Source: Hyphomicrobiales bacterium (GTDB lineage: Bacteria > Pseudomonadota > Alphaproteobacteria > Rhizobiales > Xanthobacteraceae). From it: a stretch of DNA of 64,000 nt. Below the pieces are notes generated by a model that had not been told where the DNA came from, did not search any database, and saw only the letters and a program-made list of their open reading frames with translations. A program made the position numbers and the translations under genes. Where the stretch lies: NCBI GenBank assembly GCA_016713235.1, contig JADJPN010000003.1:248001-312000 (forward strand), written 5' to 3'. This document shows, in pieces, positions 39,009-50,486 of this stretch (positions are counted from its first letter, which is position 1; each line of letters opens with the position of its first letter).

Positions 39009-40945
39009 ACTTTGACGCCATCCTGCACCATAGATCCGATCGCCGTCGCCATCGACGGTGCCGAGGAGATCTTCGATCCGCTCGACGGTCTGGTCGAGCT
39101 GACCGCAACCGATCCGGCGCGCCGTTCGCGCCAGAGGTGCTGAAGCGACTTGCTTCGCTGAAGCAGGGTAACCTGCGGCGTTCGAGACACTGCGCTCGGT
39201 TGAAGAGTGCGGGATGCCGCGTGACGGCACTCGATGACGCGATTGCCGAGGAAAGCGGGGGTTGTTGGCAGGCGCGGGCCGACGCAGGCCGATATCCTGA
39301 TCGATCTGGCGCAGTCCGCCGAATTGTTTCATGCGCCTGACGGAACTGGCTTCGCCGACCTCGACATCAAAGGCCACCGCGAAACCTGGCCGATCCGCGC
39401 CAAAGGCTTTCGCCGCTGGCTCGCCCGCCGCTTCTTTGAGGAGACGGGCGGCGCGCCGAGTTCGGAAGCCTTGCAATCGGCGCTGAACGTGATCGAGGCA
39501 AAGGCGCATTTCGATGCGCCGGAACGGCAAGTCCATATCCGTGTTGGCGAGCTCGATGGCCGGCTCTATCTCGACCTTGGCGACGAGACATGGCGGGCGG
39601 TAGAGATCGACGCCACCGGCTGGCGCGTTATCGGCAACCCGCCCGTTCGTTTTCGCCGCGCGTCCGGCATGAAGCCGGTGCCGATGCCGGTGCGCGGCGG
39701 CTCGATCGAAACCTTGCGCTCGTTCCTCAATGTCCAGACAGACGCCGATTTCGTGCTGGTGGTCGCCTGGGCGCTCGCTGTCTTACGCAATCGCGGTCCC
39801 TATCCGGTGATCGTGCTGTCGGGCGAGCAGGGTTCGGCGAAGTCCACGTTCTCGAAGATCCTGCGGTCGCTGCTCGATCCCAATACCGCACCGCTTCGGG
39901 CATTGCCGCGCGAGGATCGCGACCTTTTCATCGCTGCTTGCAACGGTCATGTGCTTGCCTTCGACAATGTGTCGGGCCTGCCAGCCTGGATCTCGGACAC
40001 GCTTTGCCGTCTCGCGACGGGCGGCGGATTCGCAGTGCGCCAGCTTTATTCCGATCAGGACGAAGTGCTGTTCGACGCTGCCCGGCCGGTGATCCTGAAC
40101 GGGATCGAGGAGATTGTCACAAGACCCGATCTTGCCGATCGCGCCGTGTTCCTCACGCTTGAGCCAATCCCCGAGCAACGCCGCCGCCCCGAGCAGGAAT
40201 TGTGGGCAGCATTCGAAGCCGAACGCCCGCGCATCCTCGGCGTCCTGCTCGATGCGGTCGCGAAGGGCCTCGCAGATGCCGCGCACGAAGCTCGACAAGC
40301 TGCCGCGCATGGCCGACTTCGCCCTGTGGGCGACCGCCTGCGAAACCGCGCTCTGGCCTTCGGGCACATTTTGGTCGGCCTACTGCGGCAACCGTGACGA
40401 GGCGGTGGAAGGCGTGATCGACGCTGATCCGATTGCCGCCGCCGTGCGGGCGTTGATGCAGGCGCGGACGGAGTGGACGGGAACTGCCTCGGACCTTCTG
40501 GGTGCCCTTGCCGAAATAGCTGGCGAGCGCGTCACCAAGGCGAAGACATGGCCCGACAACCCTCGGGCGCTGGCGGGCCGATTGCGCCGGGCGGCGACCT
40601 TCCTGCGCAAGATCGGCATCGACATCGGCTTTGAGCGAGAAGGCCGGGCGCGAACGCGGACGATCCGCATCACGACTGCGGGGCGATTACGCGTGCCAGA
40701 AACCGAGGCAGCAAGCGTCCGCTTCGTCCGCGTCGTCCGCCGATCAAGTGAAAGCCAGTCTTCGCAACGGCTTCAGGCATCAAGACTTGCGGACGTTCGT
40801 CAACATTGCGGACGGTTCGAGGTTGAGAACTGCGCGACCGTCCGCACAGATCCGCTGAAAGACAACCTGAGACCCATGCGGACGGGTGTGGACGAAGATC
40901 ACCCGCGTCAATCCGCGCAGGAAATTGTGGGAACGCAGGCGTTAG
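39005..40945 (+). pseudogene. Replication-type ATPase/helicase of an integrative element, frameshifted
   Basis: A large protein following the primase. After a frame-broken first 75 residues the intact middle (39234-40300) reads GFRRWLARRFFEETGGAPSS, a stretch of beta-rich sequence, then a P-loop GEQGSAKSTFSKILRSLLDP, FIAACNGHVLAFDNVSG (Walker B-like), LATGGGFAVRQLYSD, and ADRAVFLTLEPI, an AAA+/superfamily 3-like core. The C-terminal third (MADFALWATACETALW, PRALAGRLRRAATFLRKIGI) is in another frame from about 40290. Probably unwinds element DNA together with the primase. The exact stop is unclear; I use the TAG at 40943-40945. Confidence 0.7.
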
Positions 40946-40954
40946 GACATCGCT

Positions 40955-41627
40955 ATGAGCACCAAGAAACCCGCCAACGCACCGACGACATTGTTTGTAG
41001 ACGATCCCGAGGACCGAAAGGGGCGGCTGAAAGAACTCGGCGGTTCGACGTCAGATAACTGGAACAACATTCTTGCCAATCAGGCAATGCAGTCGCTTTG
41101 GATGAAGAACTCAAGCGCCGAAGATCGCGACAAGCAATTGAGTGCCACTGTTTCCGCGCTGATGGGCATCGCGCCTAAAGACGAACTTGAAGGCATGATG
41201 GCGGCGCAACTGCTCGCTGCTCACAACGCCGCGATGGAATGCTATCGGCGCGCCATGATCGGCGAACAGACCTTCGAGGACGGCGCGGAATCTCGCCCAA
41301 GCCAACAAGCTCTCGCGCACTTACGCTGCGCTGCTCGAAGCCCTCAACCGCCATCGCGGCAGGGCCAGCAGAAGGTCACAGTCGAGCACGTTCACGTCCA
41401 TGCAGGCGGGCAGGCGGTGGTCGGCATGGTCGCTTCACCCGGGCAACCGGGGGGTGGGGACGCCAGCAAATTCGAGGAACAACCCCATGCAAAGCAGATT
41501 GCCCATGCACCTCAGCCGGAGATGCGGAGCGCGGACGCGGAACGGAAGCCGATGCCAGTCGCCCGCGATGGCGAACGGCCGCTGCCGGCTACACGGCGGC
41601 CTGTCGCCGGGCGCTCCGAAAAGGTAA
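40955..41627 (+). pseudogene. Conserved element protein with HVHVH motif, frameshifted
   Basis: Begins MSTKKPANAPTTLFVDDPED; the helical first half (WNNILANQAMQSLWM, MMAAQLLAAHNAAMECYRRA) is intact. A frame change at about 41288 hides NLAQANKLSRTYAALLEAL, and the original frame resumes as QQKVTVEHVHVHAGGQAVVG. Removing one A from the run 41619-41622 gives an end GRSER and a TAA at 41625; as written it runs on to 41719. The function is unknown; such proteins accompany the HGG-type gene that overlaps it. Confidence 0.62.
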
Positions 41628-41802
41628 CAGGAACGCCTTCAAGCACGGCCGCTATACCGCCGAGGCAGTGGCCGACAGAAGGAAGACCGCGGCTCTCATT
41701 CGGGCGATGCGCAACCTAGCCGCGGGGAAACGTAAGAATTGGCATTTTCCCGTGGGGGGTGCGGACCGGCGGGGCTCGTTGCTATACTTGGCGAAGTCTT
41801 GA
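41487..41802 (+). pseudogene. HGG-repeat protein overlapping the preceding gene, frameshifted
   Basis: Small basic protein that starts at 41487 inside the preceding gene in another frame: LSRRCGARTRNGSRCQSPAM, then GRCRLHGGLSPGAPK. The expected continuation GNRNAFKHGRYTAEAVADRR follows in a shifted frame after the A run at 41619-41622. It belongs to the HGGxSTG group common in prophages and integrative elements; the paired cysteines and histidines suggest a metal-binding knuckle. The overlap with its neighbour is about 140 bases. Confidence 0.68.
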
Positions 41803-41838
41803 GTATCTAAGGACTCATGCGTGGGGAGGTGCGCGAGA

Positions 41839-42438
41839 ATGGACCGATCAATCGTTCTGACGGATCGCTTTGATCGAGCGCTGCTATATGCGGCCCACGT
41901 TCACGGTGGCCAGGTTCGCAAGGGCACGTCGACTCCATACGTCGCGCACTTGCTCGCGGTGTCCGCGACGGTATTGGAATACGGTGGCGACGAAGACCTG
42001 GCCATCGCCGCTCTTCTCCACGATAGCGCCGAAGACCAAGGCGGCAACGCTCGGCTGGAAGATGTCCGAAACCGGTTTGGCGATCGCGTGGCCGGCATCG
42101 TTGCCGCATGCTCGGACAGTCTTGCCGACACGGCGAAAAAGGCGAGCCAGGCGGACTGGCAGCAGCGAAAGGAATCCTATCTCGCGCACCCTGGACAGCG
42201 CCGATGAGGACGTGTTGCGCGTACTCCCTCGCGGATAAAGTTCACAATGCGCGAGCGATCCTTCGGGATTTGCGAAAACAAGACGTCGGTGAGGCCATCT
42301 GGTCCCGTTTCAGCCAGCCCCGCGAGAAAACGCTTTGGTACTATCGTAGCCTTGCCGACAGGTTTCGCAAAAGATTGCCCGGGGCAGTTGGCTGATGAGC
42401 TGCACGAGATCGTTGCGGTCTTGGAGCAGGGCGACTGA
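41839..42438 (+). pseudogene. HD-domain phosphohydrolase (RelA/SpoT-hydrolase-like), frameshifted
   Basis: A protein of about 200 residues, with GGGGAGG upstream of the ATG at 41839. The HD-fold signatures are AAHVHGGQVRKGTSTPYVAHLLAV, ALLHDSAEDQGG (metal-binding HD) and, in the next frame, LADKVHNARAILRDL, the layout of the (p)ppGpp hydrolase domain of SpoT and of stand-alone Mesh1-like enzymes. Frame changes fall near 42190 and 42385. It lies five bases before hsdR, so it may be co-transcribed with the restriction system. No synthetase domain is present. Confidence 0.75.
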
Positions 42439-42443
42439 TCCCA

Positions 42444-44889
42444 ATGGACAAGCGCTCCTTAAGCGAACGCGACATCTGCACGAAGTTCATCCTGCCCAAT
42501 GTGAAGAAGGCCGGCTGGGATGAAATGGTGCAGGTTCGGGAGGAGGTCTATTTCACCAAGGGCCGCATCATCGTGCGCGGCAAGCTGGTGACGCGAGGCA
42601 AAGCGAAGAAAGCCGACTTCGTTCTTTACTACAAGCCGAACATCCCGATCGCGCTGATCGAGGCAAAGGACAATACGCACAGCGTCGGCCACGGAATTCA
42701 GCAGGGCCTCGACTACGCCGCGACGCTCGATATTCCCTTTGTGTTTTCCTCGAACGGCGACGGCTTCGTGTTCCACGACCGCACCGGCCGGAATGCTCCA
42801 ATCGAAGCCAACCTCGGCCTCGACGCGTTCCCGTCCCCTGCCGATTTGTGGTCGCGCTATCGCGCCTGGAAGGAGCTCGACACCGAAGCAGAACAGAGCG
42901 TGCTTCAGGATTATTTCGACGACGGCAGCGGCAAGGCCCCGCGCTATTATCAGGTGAACGCCGTCAACGCGGCGATCGAGGCCATCGCCAAGGGCCGGGA
43001 CCGCATCCTCCTCGTCATGGCGACCGGCACCGGCAAGACCTACACTACCTTTCAGATCATGTGGCGACTGTGGAAGGCCGGTCGCAAGAAGCGCATCCTG
43101 TTCCTCGCCGACCGCAATGTGCTGATCGACCAGACGATGGTGAACGACTTCCGCCCGTTCGGCGCGGCAATGGCGAAGCTCAGCCCCCGGTCGAACACGA
43201 TCGAGCAACTGGACGGCACTGTCGCCGACCTGCCCACCGCCATCGACTCAAATCGCGCGATTAACAAGTCCTACGAGGTCTATCTCGGGCTCTATCAGGC
43301 GATCACCGGGCCGGAGGAGCGGCAGAAGCTCTATCGCGAGTTCTCGCCCGGCTTCTTCGACCTGATCGTGATCGACGAATGCCATCGCGGCAGCGCGGCC
43401 GAGGATTCGGCCTGGCGGGAAATCCTTCGATATTTTTCCGGCGCAACGCAAATCGGCATGACCGCGACGCCAAAGGAAACCAAATACGTCTCCAACATCG
43501 CCTACTTCGGCGAGCCGGTCTTCACCTACTCGCTGAAACAGGGCATCAGCGACGGCTTCCTCGCGCCCTACAAGGTCATCAAGGTACACATCGACCGCGA
43601 CGTGGAAGGCTATCGGCCGGAACTCGGCCAGCTCGACCGCGACGGCAACGAGGTCGAGGACCGCATCTACAACACCAAGGACTTTGACCGCACGCTGGTG
43701 CTCGACGACCGCACCAAACTGGTCGCCAAGAAGGTCACCGAGTTCCTGAAGGAGAGCGGCGACCGATTCCAGAAAACCATCGTGTTCTGCGTCGATCAGG
43801 AGCATGCGGCGCGAATGCGCCAGGCGCTCATCAACGAGAATGCCGATCTGGTCGCCCAGAACCACCGCTACGTCATGCGCATCACCGGCAGCGACAAGGC
43901 GGGCCAGGCCGAGCTCGGCAACTTCATCGATCCGCAATCGACCTATCCCGTCCTGGTCACGACCTCGCGGCTTCTCTCGACCGGCGTCGATGCCCAGACT
44001 TGCCGGCTGATCGTGCTCGACCGTGCCGTGGGCTCGATGACGGAGTTCAAGCAGATTGTCGGCCGCGGCACCCGCGTCCATGAGGACACGAAGAAGTTCT
44101 TCTTTACGCTGATCGACTTCCGGGGCGCCACCGCCCATTTCGCCGATCCGGATTTCGACGGCGAGCCGGTGCAGATTTACGAGCCCGGGCGCGAACGATC
44201 CAGTCACGCCGCCAGAGGACGCGCCGCCGCCGGCGACGACGGCAAGCGCCGCCCAACACCCGGCGAAGACGAGACCATCGTCGATGGCCAGCCCGATCCT
44301 CGCTGCCGCCTGGCGGCAAGATCCGCAAGATCTATGTCGATGGCGTCGACGCCCGGATCATCGCCGAGCGGGTCGAGTATCTCGACGAGAACGGCAAGCT
44401 GGTCACCGAAACGCTTGCGCGATTTCACCAAGAAGCCGCTCGAAAAGCGCTTCGCCAGCCTCGACGATTTCCTCAAGCGCTGGAAAGCGGCCGAGCGCAA
44501 GCAGGCGATCGTCGAGGAACTGGAAGCCGAGGGGCTGCCGCTCGATCCCATCGCCGACGAACTGGGCAAGGACCTCGACCCGTTCGACCTCATCTGCCAC
44601 GTCGCCTTCGACAAGAAACCGCTGACGCGCCGCGAGCGGGCCGAGAACGTGAGGAAGCGCGACGTGTTCACCCAAATACGGCGGCCAAGCCCGCGCCGTG
44701 CTCGATGCGCTGCTGGAAAAGTATCGCGACGAGGGCGTGCTCAATCTCGACGACGCCAACGTGCTGAAGGTGACGCCCTTCACCGCGATGGGCAGCGTCG
44801 TCCAGCTCATCAAGGCATTCGGCGGCAAGGAAGGGCTTCGAAAGAGCCGTCCACGAAATGCATCCGCCCTCTACCAGGAAACCGCATAG
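42444..44889 (+). pseudogene. hsdR: Type I restriction endonuclease subunit HsdR, frameshifted
   Basis: Motor and nuclease subunit of the type I system. The nuclease core is seen as KADFVLYYKPNIPIALIEAK (residues about 57-77), then superfamily 2 helicase motifs: ATGTGKT (Walker A), LFLADRNVLIDQ, VIDECHRGS (DEAD-like), MTATP, FSRD-like FCVDQEHAARM, and VGRGTRVHED. The first 580 residues are intact. Frame changes near 44190, 44320, 44415, 44675, 44835 and 44865 scramble the rest, yet IRKIYVDGVDARIIAERVEY and VLKVTPFTAMGSVVQLIKAF remain readable to the TAG at 44887. Related to the EcoKI/EcoR124-like branch without an Hsd-specific insert. Confidence 0.88.
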
Positions 44890-44891
44890 CC

Positions 44892-46344
44892 ATGTCCGTC
44901 CGCACCCCCGTCAAATCCATCCAGGACATCATGCGGCAGGACACCGGCGTCGATGGCGACGCGCAGCGCATCAGCCAGCTCTGCTGGATGTTCTTCCTCA
45001 AGATCATCGACGATCAGGACCAGGAACTGGAACTGACCAGGACGGCTACCGCTCGCCGATCCCGAAGAACCTTCCAGTGGCGGACCTGGGCGGCGGACCC
45101 GGAGGGCATCACCGGCGAGGCGCTGCTCGCCTTCGTCAACGGCGAGCTGTTCCCGGCGCTGAAGGACCTTCCCGTCTCGACCAAGGCCGGCGACCGCCGC
45201 CGCGTCGTGCGGACGTGTTCGAGGACGCCTACAACTACATGAAATCCGGCCAGCTGATCCGGCAGGTCGTCAACAAGATCAACGGCGTCGATTTCAACGA
45301 CCTGGCCGAGCGCCAGCATTTCGGCGACATCTACGAGCAGATCCTCAACGACCTGCAATCGGCCGGCAATGCGGGCGAGTATTACACGCCGCGCGCCGTC
45401 ACCGCCTTCATGGCGGACCGCATCGACCCGCATCCCGGTGAAATCCTGTTCGACCCCGCCTGCGGCACGGGCGGCTTTCTCACCTGTTCCATCCGCCACA
45501 TGCGCGAGCGCTACGTGAAGAGGCCCGAGCACGAGAAAGCGATGCAGGCGGCCTTGCGAGCGGTGGAGAAGAAGCAGCTGCCGCACATGCTCTGCGTCAC
45601 CAACATGCTGCTGCACGGCATCGAGGACCCGAGCTTCGTGCGCCACGACAACACGCTGGCGCGTCCCTATATCAGCTACACGCAATCGGACCGCGTCGAC
45701 ATCGTGCTGACCAATCCGCCGTTCGGTGGACGCGAGGAGGACGGTATCGAGAACAATTTCCCGACCTTCCGCACCAAGGAGACGGCGGACCTGTTCCTGG
45801 CCCTGATCGTGCGCCTGCTGAAGCCGGGCGGCCGCGCCGCCGTCGTCTTGCCCGATGGCTCGCTCTTCGGCGAGGGCGTGAAGACGCGGCTCAAGGAACA
45901 CCTGATGGAGGAGTGCAACCTCCACACCATCGTCCGGCTGCCCAATTCGGTGTTCAAGCCCTATGCGTCGATCGGCACCAACCTGCTGTTCTTCGAGAAG
46001 GGCGAGCCGACCAAGGACATCTGGTTCTACGAGCACCGCGTGCCCGAGGGCCAGAAGGCCTATTCGATGACCAAGCCGATCCGCTTCGAGCATCTGCAGG
46101 GCTGCATCGACTGGTGGGGCGGCAAGACCCGCAGCGGCCGCGAGGAAACGCCGCAGGCGTGGAAGGTGACCGCCGAGGAGGTCAAGGCGCGCGGCTACAA
46201 CCTCGACATCAAGAACCCGCATACGGTGGCCGACGATCACGGCGACCCGGAAACGCTGCTGGCCGACCTGCCAGGGCCGAGGCCGAGACGGCGGGCTTGC
46301 GCGACCAGTTGAAAGCGATCCTCGCCGAGGCGCTCGCCCGATGA
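44892..46344 (+). pseudogene. hsdM: Type I DNA methyltransferase subunit HsdM, frameshifted
   Basis: Adenine methyltransferase subunit that works with HsdS. The helical N-terminus (VKSIQDIMRQDTGVDGDAQRI, SQLCWMFFLKIIDDQ) is in one frame and, after changes near 45045 and 45210, the catalytic part is in another: GEYYTPRAVTAFM, SAM motif I DPACGTGGFL, and the catalytic NPPFGG. Further family blocks are NSVFKPYASIGTNLLFFEKG and RGYNLDIKNPH. A last shift near 46280 restores LRDQLKAILAEALAR. Its TGA overlaps the ATG of hsdS. Confidence 0.88.
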
Positions 46345-47990
46345 ACGCGGAACGCCTGCCTTGGGTGCTTTCAATCGCCTTGGCGATGAACCGGAAACGG
46401 TTCAACAGCTTCAAGCTAGTCGTTGGCCTTGCCATGTCCGGCAAGCTAGTTACTCTCGATGAAGAGGCGCCGGCACCGCAAATTTGTTGGATCAGCTGAG
46501 CCAAGAAGCGCAATCTTGTTCAACAAGGAGAGCTTGCAAGCAAAGTCCGTTCGCGAGATGTTTGTCCTGGGACTTGCCGAAAGGCTTGGACGAACCCGTC
46601 GAATTTTGTCCGCCTCGGTGAAATCGCAAGGATCGAAAAAGGACAGGACTGGCATCATGAAGGCCGATCCGGCCCTTATCCCCTTGTGTTACGGCCTGAA
46701 GAACGCGGGACTGCGATCATTTTGATTTAACGGCTCCGCTCGACCGTGCCGCTGGTCTCATCAGCGGGCCATGGCAAAGCCAGCTTGCAAAGACTGCACC
46801 ATCGACAACCGGCGAGTTTGCCCTTGGCTACCTGGCCGCGATCTTTCCACATGCGCCCGAATTTATCTCGCCCCGTTTTCTTTCAGAATCTGACCGCGCT
46901 CAGGACGAGTTGGCTGTCCCAAGGGATGATCGGACGGCCAAATGTCTCGCTGAGCGTAGGCAAGGTTTCTGACGTTCCGCTCGCCGATCGTTCACCGCAT
47001 CGTCGCCAAGGTCGATGAACTGATGGGCCTGTGCGACCGGCTGGAGGCGGCGCGGGCGGGCCGCGAGGTGGCGCGCGACCGGCTGGCGGCGGCGAGCCGC
47101 GCCCGCCTCAACGCGCCCGATCCTGAAACACTTCCAAGCCGATGTCCGCTTCGCCCTCGACGCTACCGGCGCTGACCGCGCGCCACTGATCAGATTAAGC
47201 GCCCTGCGCCAGACCATCCCTCAACCTCGCCGTTCGCGGCAAGCTGGTGCCGCAGGATGCGAACGACGAACCGGCGTCGGACCTGCTGAAGCGGATCGCG
47301 AAGGAGAAGACCAAGTCAACGGGGCGAAACAAGTTTCTTCCAGATATTGAGGACGCAGAAAAGACGTTCGATGCGCCCGCAAGCTGGTGCTTGCCAAGAA
47401 TAGGAACGTGTTTTCAATACGAACCGGTTTCGCTTTCAAGAGCTCGACTTACGCTGACAAAGGAACTCTTGTCTTTCGGATTTCCAATTTTGACCGAGAT
47501 AGCTCGTTTGATCTGTCCGATGTTGTTTTTTTCCAACCGAACAGATCAAAAATATCTGGTTTCTTGATGGAGCCTGATGAAATCATAATGGTGATGGTTG
47601 GTGGCACAATCGGAAAGACGGCGATCGTTGGTGAGTCGATTCCCGGCGCTACTCAATCAAAATATGTGGCGCATTCGTTCCTTCCGGCGGCGTCGTGTCA
47701 AGCAAGTTTGAGTATCTTCTCGTCAAGAACATAAACCAGTCGATCCAAGGGCTAACACAGTCAACTCCTTGGGCACCTCGCCGCGAGTGATTACGAAAAG
47801 AGGTTTTTCCTCCCACCGCTCGCCGAACAACACCGCATCGTCGCCAAGGTCGATGCGCTCGATGGCAACTCTGCGACCGGCTGGAAGAGAGTCTCACTAG
47901 CACCGCCGCCACGCGACGGCGGGCCTCGACGCTGCTCTTCGCCGGCGGTTTGCGCGGTCCGAGGATCTCGAGATGAAGGCGGCGGAATGA
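46341..47990 (+). pseudogene. hsdS: Type I specificity subunit HsdS, heavily frameshifted
   Basis: Chooses the target site for the HsdRMS complex. Two target-recognition domains can be followed through many frames: the first around 46560-46980 (LGEIARIEKGQ-like, TGEFALGYLAAIFPHAPEF, IGRPNVSLSVGKVSDVPL), a conserved spacer at 46985-47290 (KVDELMGLCDRLEAARA, LAVRGKLVPQDANDEPAS), the second at about 47300-47800 (VMVGGTIGKTAIVGES), and a final spacer LAEQHRIVAKVDAL near 47815. Too broken to predict the recognised sequence. The stop overlaps the next ATG. Confidence 0.78.
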
Positions 47991-48860
47991 GTGGGTTAGT
48001 GGAGTTCAAGAAAAGACGTTCAGAAGTATTTCCCGGCTTCTCGAAATTGGCCCACCAAACGACAGTGACCTTTTCGCCTGACCAGTGCGACGAGGCGTTT
48101 CTTGGATTCGACGATGCGTTTTGGGTTCCGTTGCTCGTTCGGTGGCTGCCATACGTGAGACGGCGGCGAAGGCAGAGGCTTTCGGAACCTATCCATTCGT
48201 GAAGATTGACGGGTTAGCCGATGAAATCAGCCGCCGGATGCCCCATTCAAGTTTAACCTATTCGTGCGCATAAACGGCCTGAATACATCGACCACCATCG
48301 CGGGAAAGGAATAAGGCCTGCTGGAGAGCCCTACTTTCCGGTTTGACATCACGCCGCATCAGCCGAAGCTTTTGTCAGACATCGAAGTGCGGCAAGTGGG
48401 CGAGCTGCCATTGTCTATGCCTCTGCGGCCTTCTGGAAAACGACGATCTTTATTCACATTCACAAAACAGGACAGTGGTTTCGAACAGCAATATCACGAG
48501 TGTCGCGCGACTTAACGGCCACGGGCAGTTCAGCTACAAACAAGCTTCAGTTCTTTCGGTCGAGGCCATTCCGACCCGGTGGACATTGAAAGCCGTTCAA
48601 TTGACCAGATCATCGAAGAAGGTCTTCGGCAGGAGGAGTTGTCGCTCAATCGCCACATAAAGCGCGTTGCACTCGACATCGACAAGGTAATCACGGCTAA
48701 CGAGCCGCAAGCCGCAATGCTCGATCGGGTGCGGCGCTTGATCCTTGGCGAGGAGCCGGACGCCGTCGCCGACAGGCCATCGAATTCGTTTGCCTATGCG
48801 CTTGCTACGATCGTTGCTTTTTCCGAGCTTGTCGACGTTTCGTTTTATGCGATGGGGTGA
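47987..48860 (+). pseudogene. Unknown gene following hsdS, frameshifted
   Basis: The ATG overlaps the hsdS stop, so it belongs to the same transcript. Readable pieces are VEFKK, SEVFPGFSKLAHQTTVTFSPD, AAIRETAAKAEAFGTYPFVKID, FRFDITPHQPKLLSDIEVRQ and, in the last 90 codons, IDQIIEEGLRQEELSLNRHIK, SNSFAYALATIVAF. I cannot place it in a family. Genes in this slot beside restriction systems are often accessory defence genes, but nothing here proves that. It may be one or two genes. Confidence 0.45.
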
Positions 48861-49700
48861 ATTATGCCCGCCTTCGCACCATCGGCATCGACTATTCAGG
48901 CGCGGAAACGCCGACCGCCAGCCTCAAGGGTCTGCGCGTGTATCAGGCCGAGGGCGACAGGCATACGGTGGAAGTCCAGCCGCCGCCGAGCACGCGCAAA
49001 TACTGGTCCCGCAAGGGCATCGCCGAATGGCTGGTGGAGCGGCTAGGCGAAGACGTGCCCACGCTGGTGGGAATCGACCACGGCTTTTCATTCCCGCTGC
49101 GCTACTTCGAAACGCACGGGCTGTTGCCGGACTGGCCGCGCTTCCTCGACGATTTTCAGTCCCATTGGCCGACCGATCAGGATCAAGTCTATGTCGAGTT
49201 CGTGCGAGACGGCATCGTCGGCAACGGCGCTGCGCGCACAGGCAATGCTCGCTGGCGGCGCCTGACCGAAGAACGTGCGGGCGGCGCGAAATCGGTCTTT
49301 CACTTTGATGTGCAGGGATCGGTGGCGAAATCCACCCATGCCGGCATTCCCTGGCTGCGCTTTATCCGCCAGCAGCTTGGCGCACGGGTGCATTTCTGGC
49401 CGTTCGACGGCTGGGACATTCCGGCCGGGCGTTCGGCGATCGCCGAGGTCTATCCGTCGCTTTGGTCGCGCAGCTTCGCCAATGAGGGCCGCACCGGCGA
49501 CCAGCACGACGCCTTCAGCATCGCAGCCTGGCTATCGCGCGCCGACCGAGATGGGAGCCTTTGCTGCATTCCTCAATCCTGACCTTTCTCCACCGGAGCG
49601 CATGCTGGCGCAGGTGGAGGGTTGGATTCTCGGCGTTCCCGGCTTGATCCGCCAACCTTCTCCAAATTTCGCACGGTTTCAGAGCCATGCACGACATTGA
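48857..49700 (+). pseudogene. DUF429-like predicted RNase H-fold protein, frameshifted at the end
   Basis: Begins at a GTG overlapping the previous stop, with TIGIDYSGAETPTASLKGL, whose early aspartate is typical of RNase H-like folds, then WLVERLGEDVPTLVGIDHGF, and the late block GDQHDAFSIAAWLSRAD. One surplus G at 49553-49555 diverts the frame; removal gives DGAFAAFLNPDLSPPERML and GWILGVPG. The repaired length is about 265-280 residues. It resembles DUF429 proteins, whose function is not established. Confidence 0.6.
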
Positions 49701-50400
49701 AATGCATGAGGTGTCGGACGACTTCGCACGTTGTTGGCAAGCGGCCGGCCGACATATTCAGAGGCAAGTGCAGGGTCCGCTTCATAGTTGGCTCAAAACC
49801 AATCTCAATCCGCCGTTTCTTGAGCACCTTTCGTTTCGACTTGGGAACCAACTCTTTTTTATTCGCATCGAAGATATTGACAGCAAACTAGATGTGCCGG
49901 GAGGGATGGGCTTTGCAAGATCGCCGATGGCTGCAACAGTCATGCATGCATAATGCCGATGCGCCAGCGTGACGGAAGCGTGGACGCCGGCGTTTTGGGT
50001 TGGGACTGCTCGATCTACAGACGAGTATGCCGCTAATCCACTCGGCGCTCATCAGCGACGATCGCATTGAAATGACAGATTAGAATTGCAGGACTTTGCC
50101 GTCCAGATCGTTCGCGACCATTTGGAAAAACAGGGCAGAAAACTTATGTCATGGCAAGGGAATCCATCCGTCGACCCCTCGATATGGTTCGTGGGAGATC
50201 ACGGCCCGGAGTGGGTCGTCGTCAGGGCCGCGCGGTATCCTCAAACGACGGCCGATCGGCCTGCCAACTGGCAGCAAATTGCCGAACGGTGCGCCCGGAT
50301 TGGAAAAATAGGCCACTTCGCCTCGGTGGCTGCGGCCAGTGCGAATGATGCATTTGATAAGGCCGCACCGCCGGTACCGCTTGGCGTGGATATGCCATGA
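49687..50400 (+). pseudogene. Unknown element protein, frameshifted
   Basis: A continuous story can be read over three frames: MHDIEMHEVSDDFARCWQAA, LRFRLGNQLFFIRIED-like, ADGCN.HACIMPMRQRDG and finally LQDFAVQIVRDHLEKQGRKL, PSIWFVGDHGPEWVVVRAAR, HFASVAAASANDAFD. Frame changes lie near 49900, 49975 and 50080. Roughly 237 residues. The tryptophan-rich VGDHGPEWVVVR stretch recalls nuclease-fold proteins, but without catalytic residues I can defend. It lies between the DUF429-like gene and the recombinase. Confidence 0.5.
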
Positions 50401-50464
50401 ATGTACGGTTCGAGGGGACTCGATGCGGTCGAACACATCAAAACCTCTGCTTGATTGGTAGATG

Positions 50465-50484
50465 TGTTTAGGTTACACTAAACA
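50465..50484 (+). promoter_or_regulatory. Palindrome directly upstream of the serine recombinase
   Basis: TGTTTAG-GTTACA-CTAAACA, a perfect inverted repeat with 7-base arms, ends two bases before the ATG at 50487. It covers the place where a ribosome site should be. It may be the operator of the recombinase or, less likely, a recombination site. Confidence 0.5.
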
Positions 50485-50486
50485 AT

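Noticed and set aside
43248..44207. Open frame of 319 codons antisense to hsdR
   Set aside because: It covers the conserved helicase motifs of hsdR on the other strand and has no family resemblance.
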